Origin: Campylorhamphus procurvoides
Taxonomy: Eukaryota; Chordata; Aves; Passeriformes; Dendrocolaptidae
NCBI GenBank assembly: GCA_013396655.1
Contig: WBMV01002769.1
Coordinates: forward strand, 1 to 64,000
Length of the DNA stretch: 64,000 bases
Reading direction: 5' to 3'
The translations under genes and the position numbers were made by a program. Shown here piece after piece: positions 11,229 to 24,806 of the stretch. Numbering within the stretch: the stretch's first letter is position 1; every line of letters starts with the position of its first letter. The notes below the pieces were generated by a model. The model was not told the origin of the DNA. It was given only the letters and a program-made list of their open reading frames with translations, and made no database searches.

Positions 11229-14200
11229 ACCACAGGAGTCAACATTAGCTGAAATGAGCACATGTAAAGAAGCTGTGTAACATATCAGTGTTTGCCTGCA
11301 GCCTATATACAATTCTTATTCTATGCATGTCTTTGGATTGATGGCTATTTAAATATGTCAGCTTTATACCTAAATTTCCTGAGAACTGAAATTTGTTAAA
11401 TATGCCCACCTTTAACCTACTCTTTCTACCTGGTTCCACTCTGGAGATCATAATTTCTCTTCATTATGAAACCATAGGTTACAGCAGAGAGAAGAAAGGA
11501 ATTGGCAGGAAGGCAGGAGAGAGAAATCCTGCCCCCAGTGCTGGATGCCTTCTATCAACTGCTGTACATCCATGGAAGGACCGAGTGACACTTTGGTGCT
11601 GATGAACAAGTCCTGATAGATAAGAACTGTAACAGAAGATGGAAACTGGAAGTATTAATGCATCTCAGGGCTTAGTCTGAACCCTGGACTCTAAAGCATG
11701 GGTCCATATTTCCAGATAAAACAGAAACAGTAGGAATCTAAATGCCTCCTAAAAATCAGGTTCAGGGCATCTTCTTGCCATGAAATCATAGAAATTAGAA
11801 AATAGACAGAGATAAAAAGGGAACTGAAAGAGAAATGGGAACTTGATTACTCTTCAAGTGCACATATTTCTCCCACAAAAACTCTGATATGATACTCCAT
11901 ACGATGGTATAAGTTTGTCTTATTTTTCTGAAATTTAGAGAAATCAACCTCAGTTTTTTGTTTCTACCTAACAGCAAAACTAACATCAGAATAAAGAACA
12001 AACACACCTTATGCAGAAAATATCTGCCATTTCAAAATAAAACAGTTTAATAACAGTTTCACCATCATTTACTTGCTGCTCAGGGGTCTGATTTTTGGGA
12101 AGGTTGTTGTTTATTTGTTTCTTTCTGGAAAGCTGATGACATTGCTCCTAAAAATTATGAGGCTCCATTAATCTTATAATCTTAAAAAAAATATTTAGTC
12201 ACCTTCTTTCAGGTACACAGTGGGAATTCAAATCCCCCAGGAAACTGATTTAATACTCAAATGAAGTTCTGCAGAGATGATAAAAGAGCTGAAGGACTGC
12301 AATATATTTCATTCCTAGGATCAGTAAATAGGCTAACACAAAAACAGGCACACCTGAAATTGCACTGGCTTCCTCGAAGAAAAACAAGCTGGGAACTGCC
12401 ACTGTTAATTACAGTTTTAAGAGCTTGGAGCTAGTCCAGGTGATTAACCACATGTTTAGACTGCCCTGGATCTGAGCATTTCCTTGGAGAAATGTCCTGC
12501 TTTTCATACCCTGATGGGAGTTTGCATTACCTTCAGGCACCCAGGAGTGCACTCACTTCTGGGGAGCGGTTGAGCCCTCTTCCTTTGCCAAACAAGTCAG
12601 ATTGTAGGAAGATAATTTATGATTGATTTCCCTTTTTCTACTGCAAGACAGATGGGTACCAGACCAAATTAAGGCATGACCTGGTCTGGAGCTTTTACAG
12701 CCACTTACATATGATTGTTAAGTTTTTCCCAAAGTCCATCAGCTGGTGGCAAAGACAGCCTAAGATTCAGAGAAGTCTGAGTTGTTTCTCTAGTAAAAAC
12801 ATTTTGTGTCTATGAACTTCTCCCTTTACTCTGCCTCTGGCTAAGACAGGATGTGTTGCGTGTTTTATTCTGTTTTTAAAGACTCAGAAAATAAATGTAT
12901 CTTTTGCCTCCAGTTTTGTTCCTCAGTGAAAAGTGCTGTTAAGAAGAGATGCTTCAATTTTCTTTCCACTGCTAATGAAGCAAATGACTCTTTGCCTTGC
13001 TTCCTCAATCACAGCTCTAGTAATTGAAAGGAAAGGGATTAGAAAGTAAAGAAGAGGGTTCTTAGAAGAAGATGAACGTCCTGACATGTCCCCAGCCTCA
13101 TTGTTTTGTAAACAAGCCAGTCAGATTTCAGTCCTATAGTCAGAATACGCATTAAAACTGAGATGGTTTTGCTCAATATCAATACAGCTACTTACAGAAT
13201 GTGGGAGTAACTTCAGCAAGGGGTTTTGGAAGTTTTGTGCTTAATGTTTGATCCCTGAAAACTGTCTGTAATAAGAACTGCTTTGAAATATGCAATGATC
13301 ATGCTGTAAAGAGAATTTCAGCACAGAGGCCAAACGAGGCACAGAGAACAGTTAACCATAATGACTATAGTCCAAACAAGTATTGAATCAAGTTTGATAC
13401 AAGCCAAACTTTTCCCAGCTGCAGATAAAGAGATGTGTAAAAAGAAGGGTATTTCCAAACCAAAGCAAAAGTTCAAAGGAGATTCAGTAAAGGAAAAATG
13501 GCTTAGGCTCACAGAATTATGAAAGAATCTTTGAAAAGAAAAAAAAAAGATTAAAGGTGTGCTTGTTCTACCAGCTGAACAGTCAGCTGTACTTAGAAAA
13601 GGAAATCTGAAGCAAAAAGACCACAAGTTGATGAAATGCTTTCAATAACTGTACATAAGTGATATCAATTGAAAATTCACAGGTTATATAACAAATAATT
13701 TTTTTAATCTCTTTAATATGAAAAAAATCACTAGAAAGAGTGATTAATGTTATTGCAGCTTTAATGTAAAAAATATTTTCTGTTTACTGTTGATTTTTAA
13801 GACACATTTTTATTGTGTTGTTTTAAAAGATAAGGTAAGCTTTCCTCCATAACACCAGACTTAGATTCAGTCTACTGCAACTACTTTGGAGGGTCTGTTG
13901 GTTTAAGTGAGTCTCCTTTAAGTGAGATTACAGGGACCGTAACCATGTAGGTGAACAGGATGTTTTATGGACAGGGAAGGAAAGAATTGGTAGATTATTT
14001 AAATTGCATTCTTAAAAGAGATGCTCCCTGCTCTTGTAACATTTGTAAGTCTTGTTGACAACTGCAGTTTAAAAAAGTAATAATGCCAAGCACTAGGTAA
14101 AAGACTTTAGTTAAAAGTATCTGTATGATGTGGTAGTGTTTTCAAAATGCAGGGAGAAAACAGAACATCTAGAGACATAGTACCCCAACAAGATATTGTG

Positions 14201-15076
14201 CCTCTGAAAACAGCCCAGTCTGTTTCATTATGTGCCCAAATGATATTCAGATTCCTTTCAAATGTCTGCCGCTACTTGAGTAAAATTTAAAATTACTGAT
14301 TTATGATGAATGATTGCAACCAACTCCCATCAGCACTTCTCACAGCACAAGTACTCTTTTACTTCTGCTCAGTTCCTCTCTCTTTTAGAGACAAACTATT
14401 TAGGAGAGAAAATCTGCTCTGCTTTTGCTTATGCAACCACTAGTGTTTTGCAGTAGGACAGCAAGAATGTGTGAAACACCAACTGTACCTTTCTCATGGA
14501 TTTGCTGAACAGTAGATATATGGCAATAGGGAAATTACTTTTGTTGCTTTCTGCATTCATAAATTCTTTTTTAAATTGGCAGACAGGAAAATTTCTATTC
14601 CCTCAGACACAGACATGATCTGTTTTCTATTGCTACTTAGAAAAATAATTACATATGTTAAATATGTTTGCATATCCTCATTTTGGTTTCCATTCAAACA
14701 TATGAAAAAGATTTATAATTTAAAACTACAGGTTATCTTACACAGTGCCAATAGCAACACTTTTGTAAAGAAATCAACTGCAATCACAGTGGTGAGATTA
14801 CAGAATAATACACTAATTTTCTGGAGTTAAAAAATAAGAAAGAAAAAGTCAAAGTGACAAAACCACCATCAACTAAAGGTCATTCCAGTTTTTCTTTACT
14901 CCTTATTCCTCAGGCAAAAAAACTTCAGTTATAATAATGTATTACATTTGTGCACTTTATCATCTCTGATAGTGCATTTGGCAGTTCATTTAGAACTTAA
15001 TTTGGAAAAACTTTCAGCTTTTCATAAAAGTGCTGAAAAAACAGAGCATTGGACAAGTTTCAAGTAAGATCTAGAC
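11229..15076. other. Unique DNA, no gene seen
   Basis: No recognisable gene, RNA or interspersed repeat. Frames at 11393-11602 (+), 11795-12007 (-), 13318-13626 (-, 102 codons) and 14576-14830 (+) lack recognisable domains. Short adenine-rich runs are present, for example near 13540. Confidence 0.55.
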
Positions 15077-15625
15077 AGAATGATAGAATTGTTAAGGTTG
15101 AAAAAGACCTTTAAGGTCATCAAGTCAAACTGTTAACCCAGCACTGACATATTCGTCCTTTAAGTGCCCAAGTGCCACATCTACATGTTTTTTGAACACT
15201 TCCAGCGATGGTGATTTCACCACTTCCCTGGGCAGTTTGTTCCAGTGCTGACCACCCTTTCCATGAAGAATGTTTTTCCTAATATCCATCCCAAACCTTC
15301 CCTGGTACAACTTGAGGTCATTTCTTTTGGTCCTGTCTGTTGTTACTCAGGAGATGGGACTGACTCCCATCTCAATACAATCTTTTTTCAAGTAGTTGTA
15401 GAGACCAATAAGGTCCACCCTGAAACTCCTTTTCTGCAAGCTAAAACCTCACAGCTCCCTCAGTCGCTCCTCACAGGACTTGTGCTGCAGATCCTTCACC
15501 AGCTCCATAGCCTTTCTCTGGACATGCTTCAGTACTTCAATGTCTTTCTTGTAGCGAGGAACCTAAAGTTTAAAACAGGATTCAAGTCATGGCTTCACCA
15601 ATGCCAAGTGCATTTTGTGTTCCTA
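15077..15625 (-). mobile_element. Truncated CR1 LINE, 3' part
   Basis: The plus strand begins agaatgatagaattgttaag, the reverse complement of a CR1 3' tail. It continues through the reverse complement of the CR1 ORF2 C-terminus. A surviving minus-strand frame at 15125-15310 contains HWNKLPREVVKSPSLEVFKK, a hallmark string of the CR1 ORF2 C-terminal region. The 5' end is lost, as is usual for CR1 copies that stop early during target-primed reverse transcription. Frame breaks show it is inactive. The right limit, near 15625, is approximate. Confidence 0.9.
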
Positions 15626-15786
15626 AACCTACTCTGTAATTTTGGTGTCCATGAGATTGTTGGCAGGAATTCTTAAACCCTTATCATGTCAAGAGATCAT
15701 AACCAGAAAAAATATCTCATTTTCATATCTTTATGTATCAATATCTCCTTAAATTAATAAAGTCTCTTTTTAAATAAATATTTAAA

Positions 15787-15860
15787 AGTAATACAAGTTG
15801 TAATACAAATGTAATACAAATAATGTAATTACAAATGTAATACAAAAGTAATACAAATGT
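15787..15860. repeat. Minisatellite of gtaatacaaat-type units
   Basis: The string gtaatacaa recurs about five times over 74 bp with slightly varying spacers (gtaatacaaat, gtaatacaaataat, gtaatacaaaa). It lies about 160 bp beyond the 5' side of the CR1 copy at 15077-15625. Confidence 0.8.
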
Positions 15861-15861
15861 T

Positions 15862-18800
15862 GGACTAAAATGCCTGACAATAGGAATTTTTGTTTTTAGA
15901 AATTATGCAAATCACTCACATAATACTTGATAGTTATAAACAAAGGAGGTCTCTGCTCCAAAGTGCTGAAGGTCTAAAGTTCACTTGAAATAGTGGGGAA
16001 AAAAAGTCTCCAAATTAGTAGAAAATGGAACAAGACCTTATCATCAGATCCAGGCTGAAAATACAGAAATTTGCATGATATATTGAAAGTAGCAAATTTT
16101 GTGAAACCGACCTCATCTTATTAGCTACAAGTATTGTCTTCTCATGTATTATTCCTTGAAATAAGTGAAAATAAGATGATAAGATGAACTACAGAGCAAC
16201 ACATTATAGAAGGAGATAAGCAGAGCCAGTAGGCAGATTGAGTTAAAAGGATACAACACCTGACAGTAGGTACAAAAAAAAAAAAAAGGAAAAAAGACAC
16301 AATATCTTATGTTTTTATAAACTTCAAGTCAAAAGGAAAAAGAAAAAGGAGGAACTTCTGGCAGGACATAGAGACTTGAAATGAATGTTTATTAAGGAGT
16401 TCTGAGTAAAAAGCTAACATAAAAGTGTGTAAATGACAAGGTGCCAAAAGGCACGCAATTTCCCTGAGGATGAGAGCAGAACTACCAGTGACACAGTAAA
16501 AAATCTTATGCCAAAAAGTGAAGCAAACACATCAAATATTGTTAATAAAGTTGTGAACTGCATGACTTAAAGCAGTGATGTGACAAGAAGCAGGATGGGT
16601 TGGCCAGCCAGGTAGGCTATGCAACAGCAAAACATAGCAGGGAGAACTGCTAAAAGTCAGGAATTTACACACACATTTCAACATAGTCTGTGGGACAGAT
16701 TAGTTCCAGCCTATTGATGAAAGAGAGAGACAAGCAAAACCAGTGAGTTGTCAGTCTCTCACTTGTCCAGAAGGAACAGGTCAGATCAACAAATGGCAGT
16801 TACCACAGGAATAGAATTATTTTTAGAACTATTTATTAATTTCTTATAGATAATGATTACAGTATACATACTGGAATGCTATTGTGCTGTAGCTGATGAT
16901 TAGGGAGTAAAATCACATGCATTTGATAATGATATGTTAATCTGGCTCACATCTTCTCCATTATGAGAGACTTGCCATCCAGAGAAGAGATGTCCTGTTC
17001 TGAAAAACATTTGCTCTCAAGGTCCATAAGAGCCTTCCTCTCCATCAACATTTATGAAGGCACAGATAGCAGAGGTGGAAGACTGAAGACTGTGGAACTG
17101 GGCATGCCATTTTCAACAGAGGTAATTCATAGGCCTGGTTTTCTATTAACATGTCCAATTATTATCAGAGGTGCTTGCAGAAGTTATCACAGGTGTTTAT
17201 AGGTGTTTACACAGCCAGTTTCTGAGTATGTTGAAATAACATTAAATTCACAGAAGAATTCATAGCATCTAAAATTCATTGTTATTATTATTGGTAATGA
17301 TTCATGATTTTTTTTTACAGGATCCTTGTTCAGGAGGTCCTATATACATTTTAAGATTTACACAGGCAACTGATATCTTCAAAAACCCCTATTAAATGAA
17401 AGAAGGCCCTTAATCTTCACATTTTTCTTCCCAATTTTAGTGCAATTTTTTTTTGAGTCATAGGCTGGTTTTTCATACACTAGGAAAATCACTGATAACC
17501 AATATAAAAGCTGAGCCCCAAAATGCACCAGTTCTCTAAAAACACATGTAATGGCTGACACATGCACAGCATCCAACTGAAGTAGCTCGTAATGCAGTAC
17601 TTTGGGAAGCGTGTCCCGTCATTAGCAGAAACCCTGTAAAGCAAAGATTGAACAGTTTACTGTACTGTACTGTATATTATTCTGCTAGCCCCCACCAGCT
17701 GTAATTCTCAAATCTCCATAACAGACACGAGATATATCAACACTAACACAAGTAACTCCTCAGCAGACCTCTTGTTTCTGGATGTCTTAGTTGCATCTGT
17801 ACAGCCAGGTTGCCAGCTCTGCATAGACTGGGATTAAATGAGAATTTTATTTTTCTTCACACCTCTTTAAAAATCTTTCTGAGTCCTTAAAAAAAGAGAA
17901 AGAAAATAAAACAAAACACACTACAACTCACAAAAGAAAAAAAAATAAAAACCCAAATAAAACTCTATTACTTCTGCTGTTAATATCTTCTTTTGTGTTT
18001 AAGCCACAGTGAGTGAGGAAGAGGCACAGAAGAAGAGTTGCTCCTCTGTCTTGGAATCAGCCCAGACCACGTGGCACCATCCTAAGACTCTTTATCCTCA
18101 GGACACTTAAAAAGTAGCAACTGAGCAGTGAAGAGTGGAAAAAAAGGGTACGGAAGATTCATGAAAGCAGTAAATGCAATGAGACTGAGAACACAGTGAA
18201 TTATTACTTGCAAATTAATCTCATCTGAAGGTCAGAGCAATCATACTGTTTGTAGATCACGTGAAAATTGATTCCAGTTTCTGGCAATTTGTTATTCTAA
18301 ATTTTCATTCAATGAGCCGAATCATTTATTTTCTCCTAATGCAATTTTGTCTTTTTGACTTTTCATTATATGTGAGGTCTGACCTGAACAGAACATGACT
18401 TCTGACTCAAAGGAAGATTGATTTTGGTATGAACAGTCTCTTTTTGTCCATAGGTAGTTACTTCTGCTGTCATAAAAGCCTCTCCAAAATGGCTGAATCT
18501 TAAAGCTATCCATAATTCAAATGAATACGTGCAATGGTATCTTTTCAATACAGTAATAACCAGTTTTACTAATGGACACAGCTGGAAATAGAGGGCTAGG
18601 AGCGTTAAGAGACATTGATACATATGTATATGTCTGGGGTTTTATGTATTTATTTTGCATATGAACGTTCCCTCTGATTTGAAAAGTAATAATAAATAGT
18701 GAAATGCTTGTATTTTTTGAAAGAAAGGAGGTAGTAGAAGAGTTAAAATTTGAATTATTTTCCTCTTCATTGCTAGGTATTGAAAAACAAATGGAAAAAG

Positions 18801-21800
18801 TCTTATTTTTGATTGAGGGAATCCCATCACAGTTTTTTTTAAATTCCTTTAAATCTTAATTTGAGTAATATGACTTCTTAAAACCTAATCATTTCTTATA
18901 TTAAAAGGAGACATTGTTAGGACCTCTTGAACACTGCATGTCACATACTGTCTGCTGCATAAAGCTTACCCTCACTTGATGTAGAAGTCAGAGATATGGT
19001 GGATGAAAGTGAAGGAAGTGGAAGGAGAAGTCTATCTGCTTATGAAAGGAGCCAAAAGGGTTGATTTCTATTCTTGCCAGGCATTTTATCATTTTTTTTC
19101 CATTGTTTTCTACCTTGTGATTGAGATCAAGAAAAACATTACATGATGGACTGTACTAAATCTGCATGGGCAGGCTTGATTTCATTCCATGTACTTTTCT
19201 GCATAGTAACTGATTAGAATGGACTTTTTATCAAATATGAAGACTATATAAATTTGCATGTATGACATTGACCATCATAAGCTAGCATTTAAACCCATTT
19301 AATTTTCTCACATAAGCATATGCATCAGAGATAATGTCCACATGCTTTCAGTATTACTCCAGAAAAGTGCAGGCACAATGTCAAAGTACTTTGCAGATAT
19401 CACCTGAAGCATGACCTTGTATTTGCAGAGACTCCTTCAGGACATGAAGCTGATTTCATTTGATAACCAGTCTTTGCAGCACAGGAGTGGAAAAACAAGG
19501 TTTACTGACAGCAAAATCAGAAAAAGAGGCAAAAAATAGATCCTGGATCCCTGCTGTGCATATTTTTAATTTGCTAGTTTGAGAGATGGGATATTCCTGA
19601 CAACACAGTGCAGTTCTACACATTTGTGCTAGAGCCTGGGTTAGAAATGCTCCTGCAGCAAATAGATAGCAGTCATTTTGCTTTGATAGAAATTTTTATC
19701 TTTTTAATACACTGAGGAAGAAATCCCCAAAGTCAAATAAACAAAAAGCTATTTGCCGTTTAGACTTATCAGTGTTTACTTGTAGCATCATGTGCTCTGA
19801 TTTATTTCCCATCCCAGAGAGTACTGCCTGCCAGCCCAGATTTTCTGCCTTCAGACTTTGGAAACATAACATCTGACTCTTTATACATGGATTTTCTTTT
19901 TTTTTAGACACTACCTACTGGAATGGGGAAAGGATATATACACTGGATCAAATTTGTAATCAAAGGAAGGACACATTTTTCCTTAAAAACCTGTCACTAT
20001 CTTTAAAGTACTATTAGACACAGCTTTGAGTGGAATGCTCTTTTCCTAAAATTGCAGCCCAAAGGTTATGGTGTGAAACAGAGAAACCTTAAATGTAATA
20101 GTCATATTTTTTTCGAGGCTTAAGTACCAAAAAATCACTGAGAACTGAATTCCAGTATAGTATTTTTTTTTAATTTAGTAAATCATATATATCTCTGATA
20201 AATCTGTCATTTTTTTCAAATTATGCTTTCTGTAAAACAACCTGACTATTCTTCCAAGCTTATGTGAAAAACACTTGCAATCAGAATTACTGAATAACTG
20301 GCTTAAAATGTTTAGATATTAGGAAAATTGTATGCCTTCACCTGCATTTTCTCTGTAGGTATTTTATGCACAAAATGCACTAAATATTCACTCCTGTGAG
20401 TAAATAGATGCTTCCTTGAGCCACTACAATATATATCATAATTTTATAATGTCTTTACAGACCAGTCTGTACTTGAAATATTAAATTTACCAGTCTACTG
20501 CTCTTTATAGTCTACTTCAATCTCAAGAATTTATATTTATAACATGAAACTTCCTCCTCTCACTTATTTGTGACCTCATAAAGGTATCACATAAATGAAA
20601 GCTAGTTTATTTTTCCCAGCTGCATCAGTAGGCAAATAAAAGATAGCACCTACCTGAATAAGTTCTGTTATATCCTTAGAATATCATGACCACAACAAGC
20701 TACTTTATTTTAAAAAGTACAGTCAACTTGTTAAAAGTAATGTTGTTTACTTCTATTCCATAATGACACCTTGAGGTGCAGAGCCAGTTGTGCAGAAGGA
20801 AACAAAACAAAAATTTCATCTTTTGTAATTCTAAAAGAGCCTAAACATTGAGCTTCATTAAAATGTATTCAGTTCTAACATTATTAATATTGCCCAAAGT
20901 TGAGATAAGCTGGATTTCTCAAGTCCCTGACATTTTGACAATACTATTTTTTTAATGTTTATATTTCTTAATAAAAATGAATCACACTTCATTCGAAGCA
21001 GCAGGCTTATACAAAATTATCTTATGCTGGTTGAAAATATTGTTTCCAAGAACCTTTTGCTGTGATAGTAGGGTTTAGAGACTGGTTAATGCTTGTCAGT
21101 GGTAAGCACCACGTCACTTGTCCATAGTATCCAGAGAGTGTAGGCAGGAATTTGGTGTTCCTTGGGTGGACTTTGTCTGGACCTTTCCTTCCAGCACTAA
21201 GGGGAACTACAACTGGAACAGCAGTTTATCATGGAGGTTCTTACAAAGTGTGAGTTACTACAGAAAACTGACCCCTCAGGCACTTTTCAGGGGTATGTGT
21301 ATGCTTTTTGTGCAGCACAAGATTAACCCCCACCAAACAGAAAAAGGTTTCTACAGGGTTAATTCCCCAATTAGCTGATGTGCATAGGGCAGAGGGAGTT
21401 GGTGGCAGGAGGACGAGTGCTGCTCTTGACCAAAAACAAGTAATGAAAGTGCAGACAAGACAAAAGGACCACACTTCTGAGTGGCAGCAAACTATTTACA
21501 TCCACTTAGCTCTACAGAAAAGATGAAAATTAAAAAAAAATTAAATGAAAGAGCATTCTCAGGTAAAAAACAAACAGCAAGAGCACAAGGACTGCTGCTT
21601 GCTGAAGTACAACAAATAATGGTTATCAGTGTCCAAAGAAAAGAAGTACTTTGAAATATGGATGAGATTTGTCTTTCTCTTATTCCAGTACAAACATGCA
21701 AGTTCATAGATAATAAAACAATATTAAAATATAGATGAAATTGGGGATTAATTCTTAGGGCAAAAGGTAAGTAACTCAGACATCCAACTGATATTTTGAG

Positions 21801-22222
21801 ATTCTAGGTTAGTCTTAGCTGCACTTGTGTCAACTTTTGTTCTGCCTCAGAACCCCACACTTAGTTGATGTTTCATACTTTACTAATTTTTTTAGGAGTA
21901 TTAAAAAAGCCATGTATCATCCTTGTTAAACTAAAAAGAAAACAAACAAAAAAATAAACAAACAAACAAACAAAACCCCCTATATAGACTGATATTTTAA
22001 TGTCTTAAGTCACAGATTGAAGGAAAAATCTAAGGTCTGGCACATGGAATTTGAGCCCATCTGGTGAAGATTCTTCAGGTATAAATCACAAAGTGTGAGA
22101 AACAGTCTATATGAAAAAGTAAATACCTGCTGGCAAACATGATTTGAAAAGCCTTCACTTTACATTTCAAATTTCCATGAAAGCTTAACAGATGCAACGA
22201 TGACAAAATCTACAGACTCTTC
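15862..22222. other. Unique DNA, no gene seen
   Basis: No gene or CR1 copy is recognised. Minor items are poly(A) at about 16266-16279, an actgt-type short tandem at about 17658-17675, an adenine-rich stretch at 17885-17965 and the (AAAC)n repeat listed separately. Overlapping frames at 21118-21526 lie in a GC-richer patch without recognisable domains. Confidence 0.55.
21940..21976. repeat. (AAAC)n microsatellite
   Basis: About eight aaac units, with one aaaataaac interruption. Confidence 0.9.
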
Positions 22223-22717
22223 TTAAGCAATGGGATAGAGGACCAAGACTGAGAGTTCAGATACTTCAGGATGGGCCCTGGAGTTGGCAACAGCAACAAA
22301 ATGGCACAACAAAAATGCATAAACTGCTTTGAGCTTTCTTGTCCTTATTGCCTCCTGACCAGGGGGAGTTCTAAGATGGATCCCAGGAAGGGGTTTGGGG
22401 ATCTTCCACATAGACCTACAAGAAGATATTGAAATCACCGTGGTTTCAACCAGAACTCTTCCACAAGATAACTCAGATTCTTCTCCTGAAAAGCCAAAAG
22501 GATTTCTACCATACCAGAGCCCACGTGCTTTCAAGGTCTTCCTCTTGTTTTCGTCCCTTTGAAACAGTGGACTAGTTTTGCAGCTGGTGGCTCCTTTGAA
22601 AGTGAAATGGAAAGCATGGATAGGCATTTGTACCTGCTGGGTCTTCAGCCAGAGGAGGTGCACCAGATAGTCTAAAAAGTAGATTAATATGTGGTAAGAA
22701 GTTTTCAAGGTGAGCAT
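22223..22717. other. Stop-poor island, origin unknown
   Basis: The minus strand is open for 164 codons across the whole segment, the longest frame in the window. The plus strand is also open in two overlapping frames, 22359-22559 (67 codons) and 22490-22672 (61 codons). The first reads EDIEITVVSTRTLPQDNS in part and the second FESEMESMDRHLYLLGLQPE in part. These have a protein-like composition and could be one decayed plus-strand sequence broken by a frameshift. I recognise no family in any of the three frames. Local GC is higher than in the surroundings, which lowers stop density by itself, so a chance origin remains possible. Confidence 0.25.
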
Positions 22718-24363
22718 TGATGGCCTCCTCTTTCAGGCATCTTTGAGGCTTTTAGGTTTGGAGCCAGGATCTCAAGCTCTCCTTGTCAAATCCTTTGCAT
22801 GGAACGTCCTTTCTGGCTTGTGGATCCAATTACTAAAGGGCTGTCATGGAGTGAAACAAAACAACATATTTTCCTTCACTAAGCGTATTTAATAAGAAAT
22901 TCTGGCAGCAAGTTGAAAGTAGATAATTTGAAAAATGTGACATCTAAATGCTCTTTTTTTCTTTATGAGCTTTTAAAAATACTCCATGCAATTGAAATTT
23001 GCAAAAACTGTAATTTGTATGCAGTTAGATTTTAACGGAGAATTTCTACCAAGTAGTTGATTTGCAGAGTGTCAAGCACCAAAAGGTTCATCTGAAATCA
23101 ATAAAGACTTCTGATACATCCCATTTCAGGTAATTAAACCTTGCATGACTTCTTTAACAATATTATGTGGTGCTTTATTCTGTTTTCTAGTAGTTTTCAG
23201 ACTATCCCAATTTACACAGAAGTTGTTTCTGTGGTATTTGTTTCTTTCCAGCAGCCACTTTGAGAAGTTACTTTTTAGCCTAGAGTTTCTTAATAAACAA
23301 TTAACATTTCCATGCAATTTAGTGTGGAAGAATTAAAAAAGTAAGAGCCTATTTTTGCTGTTACTTGGTTGAGTGAAAGTATTTTGTCCTGAAGAATAAT
23401 TGCTTTCAAATGTCTAAAGGGCAATAGTTAAAAGGGAGTGTTGTGCTTTGTATGGAGAAAAAACAATATTTGAACTTACATTAGAAATTCTTTCCAAAGC
23501 AGGGACATTTCACAAACCCCTAGTAGTTGCCTAAGTAGCTTTAGATAATAAATGATCTAAAGAATGACAGTGAGCCAGTTTCACAGTTTTGTTGCAAATG
23601 TATTTCAGTGTTTGTTGCATTGATGACTGCTAAAGTGGAAGTATATATGTTCTTGCAACTTTGCAGTTAAAAAGAGCAAAATAAACTATTTCCTACGTTA
23701 CAGCTGATCCGTTGCCCGCTAAGTTTGTTGGCCCACATATATAACTGATTGCCATAGCTTCAGTGTGTTGAGGTCATGCAAGCTGAAACAATTGTGCACA
23801 TCACTTTCTACATCACTACATGTGATATAGAAAACACCAGACCTTTATTTCTGAACCTTCTGAAGTGAAGAAGACTGAGACAGAGCACCTCTGAATATGA
23901 CAGCTATCAGCTTATAGCTGTCTCATTTTCTTCATATTTTCACCAGACAGCATAAACATGGCTTTTCTTTCACAGACAACATTCACTTAGAGACAAAAGA
24001 GGTACAACCAGGTTTTGCCTCTAAAGTGCCGGGATAGCAGTGACAGAAAGGCATAAGGATCTGTTGCAAACAGACAGCTAGTGAATCTGCCTGATTGCCA
24101 GTTGCACAAGTGCCTCTAGAGAAAGTATTTTTTTTTCTTCTTCTCCTTAAGAAACTGGGTAGGCATCCTATCAGTGCTAAAAGAAATTACAAACTTGGCA
24201 ACTCAGAAATTATACGGTAGGACCCTTGTCTCTTACTGCTGTTTTTATATTTGTAGCTTTCTTGAGTTTGGCTTTATGGTTTAGACCTCCCTTTGAATTT
24301 CAATATACAAGATGGTGACAAAAAGTACACCATGCTAATTGTCTAAAATATGACTATGTGAAA
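22718..24363. other. Unique DNA, no gene seen
   Basis: No gene, RNA gene or repeat is recognised. Opposing short frames at 23126-23336 mirror each other across the same bases and look like chance frames. Confidence 0.55.
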
Positions 24364-24394
24364 TATGCAGGAAGGAAGTATTCCTTCCTGCATA
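24364..24394. other. Perfect inverted repeat: 14-bp arms, 3-base loop
   Basis: The left arm tatgcaggaaggaa (24364-24377) and right arm ttccttcctgcata (24381-24394) are exact reverse complements around gta. The symmetric arms also carry repeated GGAA/TTCC cores. No surrounding transposon ends were recognised. Confidence 0.9.
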
Positions 24395-24806
24395 AAACAC
24401 ATCTATAACACATTGGCACCCTGACAGATTTCTACAAAGTAACTTGAAATATATGCTTTTAATTATTTAATCACAGATTTATTGTATTATATCTCATATC
24501 TATGTATGTTTTTGGCTGACGTAGTTTTTCACGCAGAAAAGATAGGCTGTGATGCATAAGGATGACAGGCTATGTGAACTACAAAAGGTCAAATCTAAAG
24601 TGTTATTTAATATTTGCTAGAATCCATTGTTTTCTTTCAGGAAGGTTAAGAAACCAAAACAAATCACTTTTATCCAGTCTGCTGAGTTTATTTTCTATCA
24701 CTTTCTTATTCTCAGCCTCCAGAAATAATAAACTAGTTGTATCTGCTGACATTTTTCTGGAAGATTGATCTTCACAGTCACACGGATTTTGCAAACATAA
24801 TACCAG
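24395..24806. other. Unique DNA, no gene seen
   Basis: Nothing recognised. Opposing short frames at 24562-24768 (+) and 24603-24794 (-) overlap and have no recognisable domains. Confidence 0.5.
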
